Source: JAWWBL01 sp033720975 (GTDB lineage Bacteria; Actinomycetota; Acidimicrobiia; Spongiisociales; ZC4RG35). From it: a stretch of DNA of 11,863 bases. The DNA lies in assembly GCA_033720975.1 (NCBI GenBank), contig JAWWBL010000050.1:1-11863 (forward strand), written 5' to 3'. The notes under the pieces were generated by a model. That model had not been told where the DNA came from. It saw only the letters and a program-made list of their open reading frames with translations, and did not search any database. How positions within the stretch are numbered: position 1 is the stretch's first letter; each line of letters begins with the position of its first letter. A program made the translations under genes and the position numbers. Of this stretch, positions 1 to 6,900 are shown piece by piece.

Positions 1-1494
1 GAGATATGGCGCAAGTCGGGACGTTATGAGCTCATCGGTGACAATCTCTTCAAGCTCAAGGACAGGAAAGGGGCCGAACTGGCACTGGGCTTCACCGGTG
101 AGGAGATCTTCGCGATGCTGGCCACAGAGCTCTTCTCATATCGAGATCTACCTCAGATCTGGTACCAGATGCACTCGAAGTTCAGAGATGAGCCACGCCC
201 CAAGTCGGGTCTGCTTCGAGTACGAGAGTTCACGATGAAGGATTCATACACGTTGGACATCGACAGGCCAGGGCTCGACACTGGTTTCGACAAACACCGA
301 GCGGCTTACGAACGCATCTTTGCCCGAATCGGTCTGGACGCAGTCGCCGTGGAGGCGTCATCGGGGGCGATGGGTGGCTCGGAGTCGATCGAGTTCATGC
401 AACGGAGTGATGCCGGGGAAGACTGGGTGGTCACGTGTGAGACGTGTGATTACCGGGCCAACGTCGAACGTGCGGTGTCAGCGCTCCCGTTGGTGGATGA
501 TGGCGAGCCGGAATCACTGGAACGATTCCCGACACCTGGCCTGCGCACCATCAAGAGCCTGGCCGAGGCTCACCCCGACCTAGCTGCCGCCGAGCGTCAG
601 ATAAAGACGCTGGTGTACTACGTGTCCGGTGAGCCTGTGCTGATCCTGCTCAGGGGGGACCACGATCTTCAGGAGCAGAAACTCCTCGACGCCACGGGAG
701 CACCCGAAGACGCCGTCCGTCCGGGGCAACCCGACGAGATACGCGAGGTCCTTGGAGCCGATCCGGGGAGTCTCGGGGCGGTGGGCGTTTCAGACCTGAC
801 AGTCTTCGCTGACCCGGCGCTCGAAGGACGGTTCAACATGACTACCGGGGCCAACGAAGACGACTGGCACTATCGGGGCGTCGATGTCGCCCGCGACATC
901 AAAGTCACGACTTGGGCTGACCTCAGGGCAGTCACCGATGGCGAGATCTGTGTCGAGGACGGGGGCACTCTGGACCTGTGGAAGGGGATCGAAGTCGGTC
1001 ACATCTTCAAGTTGGGCACCCAGTACTCCGAGACGTTTGGCGCTTACGTCCAGGACGAGGACGGCGAAAGCCATCCCATCATCATGGGTTCTTATGGCAT
1101 CGGTGTGGAGCGCGACATGGCTGCGGTGGTTGAGGCCAACCATGACGAGAATGGGATCATCTGGCCGGTCTCGGTGGCGCCCTATGAGGTCGTCATCACC
1201 GTGGTGCGCGCCGATGACGACGCCACTTTGGCCGCCGCTCGACGGCTCTACTCCGAGCTCCAGGAGGCCGCTGTCGAGACCCTCCTGGACGACCGCATCG
1301 ACCGTCCCGGAGTGAAGTTCGCCGATGCCGAGCTCATCGGAATTCCCTACAGGGTCACCGTGGGACCGAGGGGAGTCGAGTCCGGGACTGTGGAGCTTGT
1401 CGAGCGGCGCGGGCTGGTCAAGAGCGAGGTCGGGATCGACGACGTCGCAGCGCGTGCGATCGAGGCGGTCCAAGCCGCTCGAAGCGCCATTTAG
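1..1494 (+). CDS. proS: Prolyl-tRNA synthetase, bacterial type (5' truncated)
   Basis: Class II synthetase that charges tRNA-Pro with proline in the cytoplasm. The reading frame is open from base 1, so the N-terminus (roughly 75 residues judged against E. coli ProRS) lies outside the window; 497 residues are visible. Motif 2 is clear at about 181-249 (FRDEPRPKSGLLR then REFTMKDSY). An inserted editing-type (INS/YbaK-like) domain follows at about 505-950, including LLRGDHDLQEQK and DPGSLGAVG. GIEVGHIFKLGTQYS and motif 3 (MGSYGIGVER, near 1084-1113) come next. The C-terminal anticodon-binding domain contains LLDDRIDRPGVKFADAELIG. A CETC pair precedes DYRANVE, as is common in the family. The loop that usually reads PTHEE reads FTGEE here (about 97-111); the Thr-x-Glu core is kept. 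The frame ends at TAG 1492-1494 and is followed by a separate promoter, so proS is probably not strictly part of the rimP operon. Confidence 0.97.
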   Translation, partial: EIWRKSGRYELIGDNLFKLKDRKGAELALGFTGEEIFAMLATELFSYRDLPQIWYQMHSKFRDEPRPKSGLLRVREFTMKDSYTLDIDRPGLDTGFDKHRAAYERIFARIGLDAVAVEASSGAMGGSESIEFMQRSDAGEDWVVTCETCDYRANVERAVSALPLVDDGEPESLERFPTPGLRTIKSLAEAHPDLAAAERQIKTLVYYVSGEPVLILLRGDHDLQEQKLLDATGAPEDAVRPGQPDEIREVLGADPGSLGAVGVSDLTVFADPALEGRFNMTTGANEDDWHYRGVDVARDIKVTTWADLRAVTDGEICVEDGGTLDLWKGIEVGHIFKLGTQYSETFGAYVQDEDGESHPIIMGSYGIGVERDMAAVVEANHDENGIIWPVSVAPYEVVITVVRADDDATLAAARRLYSELQEAAVETLLDDRIDRPGVKFADAELIGIPYRVTVGPRGVESGTVELVERRGLVKSEVGIDDVAARAIEAVQAARSAI

Positions 1495-1520
1495 AGAACG
1501 CTCGGCTCCCAACCTATAAT
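1491..1520 (+). promoter_or_regulatory. Putative sigma70-type promoter for the rimP-nusA-infB operon
   Basis: A perfect TATAAT -10 hexamer lies at 1515-1520, 21 nt after the proS stop codon in an otherwise GC-rich context. The -35 region is poor: TTAGAG at 1491-1496 with an 18-nt spacer is the best candidate. The expected transcription start near 1526-1528 coincides with the first base of the outer stem of the leader hairpin, which supports the call. It would drive rimP and the tightly packed genes behind it. The -10 box is seen directly; promoter activity is inferred. Confidence 0.6.
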
Positions 1521-1525
1521 CCGTC

Positions 1526-1585
1526 ACACAACAGGACGCTTTTCGGTCAGGTGGGCGCCTCTGGCACCCACCTGGTTTGTTGTGT
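1526..1585 (+). promoter_or_regulatory. Nested hairpin in the rimP leader RNA
   Basis: The outer arms ACACAACA (1526-1533) and TGTTGTGT (1578-1585) are perfectly complementary over 8 bp. Inside them CAGGTGGGCGCC (1548-1559) pairs with GGCACCCACCTG (1563-1574) over 12 positions with one C-A mismatch and a TCT loop. The inner stem is followed by a loosely T-rich stretch (GGTTTGTTGTGT), so it could act as a weak intrinsic terminator for proS transcripts or as an attenuator. The outer stem ends 11 nt before a possible TTG start and 26 nt before the ATG of rimP, so folding could also affect ribosome access. The pairing is seen in the sequence; the regulatory role is inferred. Confidence 0.5.
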
Positions 1586-1611
1586 AGAGAGACGAATTGA
1601 AGACGGTTGAA

Positions 1612-2082
1612 ATGACGCAAGCAGCTCAGATTTGGGAGCTCGTGGAGCCCTATCTGGCCGCCGAGCGGCTCGAGTTGGACGATCTCGAGCTGACCGGCTC
1701 CGGAGGAGGGCGCATCTTGCGCGTCACGGTCGACGGACAAGACGTCAACATCGACCGTCTGGCCAGCCTCTCTCGAGGTATCGCTCGAATGCTCGACAAC
1801 GAGACGGATCTGCGCGACCAGTACCAACTGGAAGTCAGCTCGCCTGGTTTGGAGCGCAAGCTCAAGCGGCACGCGCACTACGTCAAGTCCATCGGCAGAG
1901 AAGTCGTGGTGAAGATGCGAGCGGGCGACGGCGCCGCCACCCACCGAGGTGTCCTCTCCGCGGCGGACGAGAAGTCATTCACGGTTGAAACCCCCGGAGC
2001 GGCGGTGGTCGTTGACTACGGGGACGTGATCAGCGCGAAGACTGTGTTCAAGTGGGAGAAGGCCCCCAAGCCGGGCCGTTGA
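1612..2082 (+). CDS. rimP: Ribosome maturation factor RimP
   Basis: Assists late maturation of the 30S ribosomal subunit. The protein is 156 residues from ATG 1612, close to the usual length of about 150. The diagnostic family signature LEVSSPGLERKL is present, preceded by the N-terminal alpha/beta domain (ILRVTVDGQDVNIDRLASLSRGI) and followed by the C-terminal SH3-like barrel (GREVVVKM through VVVDYGDVISAKTVF). The start is uncertain: an in-frame TTG at 1597 with a weak GAGAG upstream would add five residues, but ATG 1612 fits the family N-terminus better, and neither has a strong ribosome binding site. It is the first gene of the packed operon and lies directly after the structured leader. 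Its stop codon TGA (2080-2082) overlaps the ribosome binding site of nusA, suggesting coupled translation. Confidence 0.95.
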   Translation: MTQAAQIWELVEPYLAAERLELDDLELTGSGGGRILRVTVDGQDVNIDRLASLSRGIARMLDNETDLRDQYQLEVSSPGLERKLKRHAHYVKSIGREVVVKMRAGDGAATHRGVLSAADEKSFTVETPGAAVVVDYGDVISAKTVFKWEKAPKPGR

Positions 2083-2091
2083 AGGAGAGTC

Positions 2092-3291
2092 ATGAAGCTT
2101 GACACGATGATGGAGGCCATCGAGGTCCTCGCCCGAGAACGCGGGGTGCCGGTCGACGCCATCCTCGATGCCTTTGCCAACGCCTTGGTCGCCGCGTACA
2201 AGCGCAGTCCGGGTGCGGCGGAGGAGGCGCGGGTAACAATCGACCCCGAGTCGGGCGAAGTCAAGGTCTACGCGCAGGAGCTCGATGAGGAAGGCAATGT
2301 CATCGACGAGTGGGAGGACACTCCCGAGGGTGAGGCGTTCGGTCGCATAGCTGCTCAGTCCTTCAAGCAGGTCATGCAGTTCAAGCTGCGCGAGGCCAAG
2401 CGCGAGCAGGTCTATGAGATATACGAGGGACGCGAGGGGGACCTCGTGACCGGCATCGTGCAGCAGGTCGATCACCGATCCGTGATTCTCGACCTCGGCG
2501 ACGCCGAGGCGATTCTCCCGGGGTCGGAGCGGATCCCGTTTGAGCGTCTGGAGCGTGGCAATCGCGTCAAAGCCCTGATCCTCGAGATTCGAAACGAGAC
2601 CAAGGGAGCACAGATCGTGGTCTCGCGAAGCCATCCTGACCTGGTGCGAAGGCTTCTGGAGCTCGAGGTGCCCGAGCTGGCGGACGGGACGGTTGAGATC
2701 GTCAACATCGCCCGCGAGCCCGGCCACCGCACGAAGATCGCGGTCATCTCTCACGACCCGAACGTCGACCCGAAGGGAGCATGTGTTGGCGCACGCGGTT
2801 CCCGGGTGCGCCAGGTCGTGAACGAGCTGCGGGGGGAGAAGGTGGACGTCGTCCAGTGGAGGGAGGACGTCGGACAGTTCATCGCAGAGGCTCTGGGCCC
2901 GGCAAAGGTCAAAGAGGTTCACATTGACGAGGAGGAAAAGGCGGCCGACGTGGTTGTCTCTGAGCACCAACTTTCACTGGCGATCGGCAAGGAGGGGCAG
3001 AACGCCCGCCTCGCGGCCCGCCTCAGCGGCTACAAGGTCGACATTCGTTCAGATAGCGAAGGAGTCGCCGAAGAGCCAGCGGAGGAGGCACCTCCACAGG
3101 ACGAGGAGGCCTCCTCTGAGACCGTGGAATCCGTTCCCGACGAAGGGGCGGGAGAGGACGTACCCGCCGCTTCCACAGAGGCACACGCAGAAGGCGAAGA
3201 GTCGGCGGCGCAGCCCGACGGCGGTGAAGCAGTAGCGCCAGGAGACGAGGGGGACGCCGCGGCCGAGTTGGCGTCAGATGAGAGTGAGTGA
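2092..3291 (+). CDS. nusA: Transcription elongation/termination factor NusA with acidic C-terminal tail
   Basis: Binds RNA polymerase and nascent RNA to modulate pausing, termination and antitermination. The protein is 399 residues and starts at ATG 2092 behind AAGGAG (2082-2087). Domains in order: an N-terminal RNAP-binding domain (about 1-110); an S1 domain (about 116-180, GDLVTGIVQQVDHRSVILDL); KH1 with DPKGACVGARGSRV and VNELRGEKVDVVQW; and KH2 with LSLAIGKEGQNARLAARL ending near residue 319. From residue 320 to the end a tail of 80 residues carries 28 Asp/Glu and no Lys or Arg, with many Ala, Pro and Ser; it looks disordered. E. coli NusA has C-terminal acidic repeats with a regulatory role, but this tail does not visibly match those folded repeats. 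nusA is separated from infB by only 7 nt, and ylxR is missing between them. Confidence 0.97.
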   Translation: MKLDTMMEAIEVLARERGVPVDAILDAFANALVAAYKRSPGAAEEARVTIDPESGEVKVYAQELDEEGNVIDEWEDTPEGEAFGRIAAQSFKQVMQFKLREAKREQVYEIYEGREGDLVTGIVQQVDHRSVILDLGDAEAILPGSERIPFERLERGNRVKALILEIRNETKGAQIVVSRSHPDLVRRLLELEVPELADGTVEIVNIAREPGHRTKIAVISHDPNVDPKGACVGARGSRVRQVVNELRGEKVDVVQWREDVGQFIAEALGPAKVKEVHIDEEEKAADVVVSEHQLSLAIGKEGQNARLAARLSGYKVDIRSDSEGVAEEPAEEAPPQDEEASSETVESVPDEGAGEDVPAASTEAHAEGEESAAQPDGGEAVAPGDEGDAAAELASDESE

Positions 3292-3298
3292 TCGCTGA

Positions 3299-5296
3299 AT
3301 GAGGGTTTATGAACTGGCGCGCGAGGTCGGGGTCGAATCCAAGGAGGTTCTGGAGCAGGCCCGCGAGCTCGGCTTGGAGGTAAAGACTGCGTCGTCAGGC
3401 CTCGGCGAAGACGCTGCGGAACTCCTCCGCCTTGCTTTCTCTTCCGAGGAACCCGACACCCAAGAGGAACCTGAAGTTCCAGAAGAGCCGGAGGCGGAGG
3501 ACCAGCCAGAGCCCGAAGCTTCCGCCCCCGAACCCGCCGAGGTCGAGATAGCAACGATCACCGAAGGTGCCACTGTCACCGACTTCGCCGCTGCGATCGG
3601 ACAGCCGACAGGCGAGGTGGTCAAGGCCCTTCTCGGCAAGGGCGTGCCCGCAGGAGCCGGTCAGGCGATGCCTCCCGAGCTGATCGAAGAGATAGCCGAG
3701 TCCTTCGGGTACATGATCGAGATCGAGGAGGCTCCCTCGGCGCCCGTCGTGGAGGAGCAGCCTGAGTTCGACGATGCCGAAGAAGATCTGAAGCCAAGGC
3801 CTCCTGTCGTGACTGTGATGGGTCATGTCGACCACGGCAAGACCACGCTCCTCGACACGATTCGCAAGGCGAAAGTCGTCGACGACGAGCAAGGCGGGAT
3901 CACCCAGCACATCGGCGCCTACCAGGTCGAGGTGAACGGACATCCCGTCACCTTCATCGATACCCCCGGTCACGAAGCCTTCACTGCCTTGCGAGCCAGA
4001 GGCGCGAATATCACCGACATCGTTGTTCTGGTAGTGGCGGCCGACGACGCCGTGATGCCGCAGACGGTCGAGGCGATTTCTCACGCCAAGGCGGCCGGAG
4101 TGAAGCTGATCGTGGCCGTCAACAAGATGGACCTTCCCGGTGCCGACCCGCTGCGGGTGCGCACCGAATTGACCAATCACGACGTCGTAACCGAGGATCT
4201 GGGTGGTGAGGTCCCGAGCGTTGAGGTCTCCGCTCTGAACGGTGACGGAGTTGAAGATCTCCTCGAGGTGGTCGACCTGGTGGCCCAGCTGGAGGAGTAC
4301 AAGGCGAATCCAAACGCCCCGGCTTCTGGCGTCGTGGTCGAAGCGCAGATCGAGAAGGGCCGAGGCCCGGTCGCCACGGTGATAGTCCAGCGCGGCACTC
4401 TCCGTAAGGGGGATTCCTTCGTCGCCGGTGCGGTGTCGGGGCGAGCGAGGGCTCTCATGAGCGACTCGGGTGACCCGGTCGACTCTGCGGGACCGTCCTA
4501 TCCGGTTCAGATCATGGGTTGGGATGATGTGCCAGGCGCCGGCGACTTCCTCGAAGTGGTGTCCAACGACCGCGAGGCGCGCACCATCGCAGCCCAGCGG
4601 GCCGAGGCTGTGAAGGCCGAGACACAAGCGGCACCGAGCGCGCGCGATCGCCTTCAGGGGCTGCTCGAGCAGCTCAGGAGTGAGGACGCCACGCTGAACG
4701 TGATCGTCAAGGGCGATGCGCAGGGCTCGGTGGAGGCTCTCCGCGAGTCGATCGGGAAGATCGAGCGCGACGGTGGGAACATTCAGATCGTTCATAGCGC
4801 GGTGGGCGGTATAAACGAGAACGACGTGACCCTGGCAGAGGTGACCGATGCCGTCGTCGTCGGTTTCAACGTCCGTCCTGACCCAAAGGCGAGGAAACTG
4901 GCAGAGCAGGCCGGTATCGAGATCCGCACCTACGGGATCATCTACGAGCTCCTCGAAGAGATAGAGCAATTGCTCGTGGGCCAATTGGCGCCCGAGGAGA
5001 AAGAGCAGGTCCTCGGGACAGCCGAGGTGCGGGCGACCTTCAAGGTGCCACGGGTCGGAACTGTTGCCGGATGCTATGTCGTGGAAGGAGTCGTGCAGAG
5101 AGGTGCTCGGGCCAGGCTTCTTCGCGACGGTGTCATCGTCCACGACGGCCTGATCTCATCGCTCAAGCGCTTCAAGGACGACGTCCGTGAGGTCGCAACC
5201 GGATTCGAGTGTGGCATGGGCTTCGAGGACTACAACGACATCAAAGAAGGCGATCAGATAGAGGTCTATGTGATCCGCGAGGTGGCGCGCACCTGA
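3299..5296 (+). CDS. infB: Translation initiation factor IF-2
   Basis: GTPase that brings fMet-tRNA to the 30S subunit and promotes subunit joining. The protein is 665 residues, compact compared with many actinobacterial IF-2 proteins, which carry long low-complexity N-termini. The start at ATG 3299 gives the canonical IF2_N beginning MRVYELAREVGVESKEVLEQ. An acidic Pro/Glu-rich linker follows (about 50-82), then a second IF2_N module (about 85-145). The G domain has G1 GHVDHGKT at residues 175-182, G2 in GGITQHIGAY, G3 DTPGH at 221-225, G4 NKMD at 275-278, and G5 SAL. Domain II, domain III (LNVIVKGDAQGSVEALRES) and the C-terminal fMet-tRNA-binding barrel ending GFEDYNDIKEGDQIEVYVIR complete it. 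The ribosome binding site is weak (GAGTGAG before the start), consistent with coupling to nusA. Its stop TGA shares a base with the ATG of the next gene. Confidence 0.98.
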   Translation: MRVYELAREVGVESKEVLEQARELGLEVKTASSGLGEDAAELLRLAFSSEEPDTQEEPEVPEEPEAEDQPEPEASAPEPAEVEIATITEGATVTDFAAAIGQPTGEVVKALLGKGVPAGAGQAMPPELIEEIAESFGYMIEIEEAPSAPVVEEQPEFDDAEEDLKPRPPVVTVMGHVDHGKTTLLDTIRKAKVVDDEQGGITQHIGAYQVEVNGHPVTFIDTPGHEAFTALRARGANITDIVVLVVAADDAVMPQTVEAISHAKAAGVKLIVAVNKMDLPGADPLRVRTELTNHDVVTEDLGGEVPSVEVSALNGDGVEDLLEVVDLVAQLEEYKANPNAPASGVVVEAQIEKGRGPVATVIVQRGTLRKGDSFVAGAVSGRARALMSDSGDPVDSAGPSYPVQIMGWDDVPGAGDFLEVVSNDREARTIAAQRAEAVKAETQAAPSARDRLQGLLEQLRSEDATLNVIVKGDAQGSVEALRESIGKIERDGGNIQIVHSAVGGINENDVTLAEVTDAVVVGFNVRPDPKARKLAEQAGIEIRTYGIIYELLEEIEQLLVGQLAPEEKEQVLGTAEVRATFKVPRVGTVAGCYVVEGVVQRGARARLLRDGVIVHDGLISSLKRFKDDVREVATGFECGMGFEDYNDIKEGDQIEVYVIREVART

Positions 5297-5589
5297 TGCG
5301 GGTTGCGGCCCTTCGGGTCGAGATTCACCTTCCCAGCCCCCAGTCGCTCAAAGAGAAGAGGGCGATCTTGCGGCCGGTCGTGGAGAGGCTCCGACGACTC
5401 GGCTCCTATTCGATCGCAGAAGTCGATCACCACGATGATTGGCAACGGGCAACGATCGGCATCGCCGTCGTGGCCGGTGACGGCACCGGGTTGGAAGCCC
5501 ACATCTCCCGGATACGCAACTACCTTGACTCCCGCCTCGAGCTGGAGGTCTTGGACGTGTTCAGGAGCGAGTTGGAGAACCCCGGATGA
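5296..5589 (+). CDS. ylxP: DUF503 / YlxP-like small protein
   Basis: A 97-residue protein starting at ATG 5296, overlapping the infB stop by 1 nt (TGATG). The family pattern of DUF503 is clear: an N-terminal strand MRVAALRVEIHLP, then SLKEKRAILRPVVERLRRLG, then SIAEVDHHDDWQRATIGIAVVAGD, and a C-terminal helix and strand. This family is typically encoded between infB and rbfA in Gram-positive bacteria, exactly as here. It has been linked to ribosome assembly in some bacteria, but its biochemical role is not firmly established and nothing in this sequence settles it. No signal peptide or membrane segment is visible. The stop overlaps the rbfA start by 4 nt (ATGA). Confidence 0.92.
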   Translation: MRVAALRVEIHLPSPQSLKEKRAILRPVVERLRRLGSYSIAEVDHHDDWQRATIGIAVVAGDGTGLEAHISRIRNYLDSRLELEVLDVFRSELENPG

Positions 5590-5936
5590 CAGGGCGGATG
5601 GCGAAGGTCAACTCGGTGATAAAGGAAGTGCTTGCCGAAGAGATCGAGCGCATGAACGACACCCGTCTCGAAATGGTCTCGGTGACCGGTGTCGAGACCG
5701 CTCCCAACCTCAGGCACGCCGTTGTCTATGTCGACGCTCTCGGCCCCGAGGGTCACGAGGCCGCACTAATCGCCTTGCGCCGAGCCGCTGTGCGTTTGCA
5801 GAGGGCGATCGGGGCTCAGGTCCGCCTCAAGTACACGCCGATCCTCGAATTCGAGATCGACCCCGCCGTGATAGGCGGCGAGAGAATCGACTCGATTCTG
5901 CGAATGCTCTCAGCCGAGGATCGTGAGAGTGAGTGA
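5586..5936 (+). CDS. rbfA: 30S ribosome-binding factor A (RbfA)
   Basis: Cold-shock-associated 30S assembly factor that acts on immature small subunits. The protein is 116 residues, of family length, with a KH-like fold. Recognisable parts are the N-terminal VNSVIKEVLAEEIERMNDTRL, the central VSVTGVETAPNLRHAVVYVDALG and the C-terminal RLKYTPILEFEIDPAVIGGERIDSIL (described in segments; continuous in the protein). The start at ATG 5586 has GGAG at 5574-5577 with an 8-nt spacing and overlaps the ylxP stop in an ATGA; a second in-frame ATG at 5598 is possible. Its end overlaps the next gene by 8 nt. It lies in the usual order after infB and works alongside RimP and S15 encoded in the same cluster. 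Confidence 0.96.
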   Translation: MTGRMAKVNSVIKEVLAEEIERMNDTRLEMVSVTGVETAPNLRHAVVYVDALGPEGHEAALIALRRAAVRLQRAIGAQVRLKYTPILEFEIDPAVIGGERIDSILRMLSAEDRESE

Positions 5937-6900
5937 CAACGACCTCTATCGGGATGCCGCTGAGGCGCTGGGCCACGCCGAAGAGCTGATCCTGGCGTGC
6001 CATGTCGGCCCCGACGGGGATGCCCTGGGCTCGATGCTGGGCCTGGCGATCGCCGCGGAGAACGCCGGCAAGAGCGTTCAGTCGAGCTTCGGCTCGCCCT
6101 TCACCGTCCCTTTCAATCTCAGGTTTCTCCCGCAAACAACCCTCGTCCCGCCTGCAGAGCTGTCCGCGGAGCCTGAGCTGATGGTGGTTCTCGACGTCGG
6201 CGCTCCGGACCGTCTCGGTGAGTTGGCCGCGATTGCAGCCAAGGCCGGGACGGTTCTCGTCCTGGATCACCACGTGACCAATGACGGCTTTGGCGACATA
6301 GCGATCGTCGAGCCGAGCGCAGCCGCGACGGGGGAGATCGTCTATCGCCTCCTCGAGCAGCTTGGCTGGGAGGTGACGCCGGAGATCGCGACCTGCCTCC
6401 TCACTGCCCTAGTCACAGACACCGGGCGGTTCCAATACTCCAACACCACGCCGGAAACGCTCCGAATCGCCGCGGTCCTCATGGAGGCCGGCGGGGAGCC
6501 AACCGTCATAGGCCGGCACGTTTATGAGGAGGCGCCGTTCGGCTTCTTGAAGGCCGCAGGAAGTGCCCTGACACGTGCCGTGCTCGACGAAGAGCGTGGA
6601 GTGGTTCATGCTGTGATAACCCAGGACGATCTGGATGCCGCAGAGATCGGATGGGGTGACATCGACCATCTGATGGACACGCTTCGCCTCGCCATGCAAG
6701 CCGACGTCGCCGTCCTGGCGAAGTGCTATTCCGATGGGAACGTCAAGGTCAGTCTCCGTTCGCGAGGAGCGACCGACGTCGGGTCCCTTGCTGCGTCATT
6801 TGGTGGGGGAGGCCACCGTCTTGCAGCTGGATTCACCATTGTTGGCGATCCGGATGAGGTGATCGCCCAGGTGGTCTCCAAGGTAGGCGAGCATCGATGA
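5929..6900 (+). CDS. nrnA: DHH/DHHA1 phosphoesterase, NrnA-like (nanoRNase / pAp phosphatase family)
   Basis: Predicted metal-dependent phosphoesterase of the bifunctional NrnA family, whose members degrade short oligoribonucleotides (and cyclic dinucleotide products) and dephosphorylate pAp. Motif I is HVGPDGDALGS (His about residue 25, Asp 29 and 31), motif II is VVLDVGAPDRLG, and motif III is LDHHV with the Asp-His-His triad at about 113-115. TGRFQYSNT follows, and the DHHA1 domain carries GGGGHRLAAGF near the C-terminus. GTG 5929 is preferred because GAGGA (5916-5920) lies 8 nt before it; GTG 5923 would be only 2 nt away and add two residues. The gene overlaps rbfA and, through an ATGA, truB. 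Which of the family's substrates is used in vivo cannot be read from sequence. Confidence 0.9.
   Translation: MSDNDLYRDAAEALGHAEELILACHVGPDGDALGSMLGLAIAAENAGKSVQSSFGSPFTVPFNLRFLPQTTLVPPAELSAEPELMVVLDVGAPDRLGELAAIAAKAGTVLVLDHHVTNDGFGDIAIVEPSAAATGEIVYRLLEQLGWEVTPEIATCLLTALVTDTGRFQYSNTTPETLRIAAVLMEAGGEPTVIGRHVYEEAPFGFLKAAGSALTRAVLDEERGVVHAVITQDDLDAAEIGWGDIDHLMDTLRLAMQADVAVLAKCYSDGNVKVSLRSRGATDVGSLAASFGGGGHRLAAGFTIVGDPDEVIAQVVSKVGEHR

Noticed and set aside
790..2970. Minus-strand open frames of 384 and 331 codons opposite proS-rimP and nusA
   Set aside because: They are shadows of conserved + strand genes, have no domain signatures, and one runs across the proS-rimP promoter gap; no ribosome binding site or family similarity supports them.
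3395..5143. A 582-codon open frame on the minus strand opposite infB
   Set aside because: It lies fully antisense to a clearly conserved IF-2, its translation is His/Leu/Asp-rich with no recognisable domain, and similar long antisense frames occur opposite proS and nusA. This is expected from GC-rich third positions.
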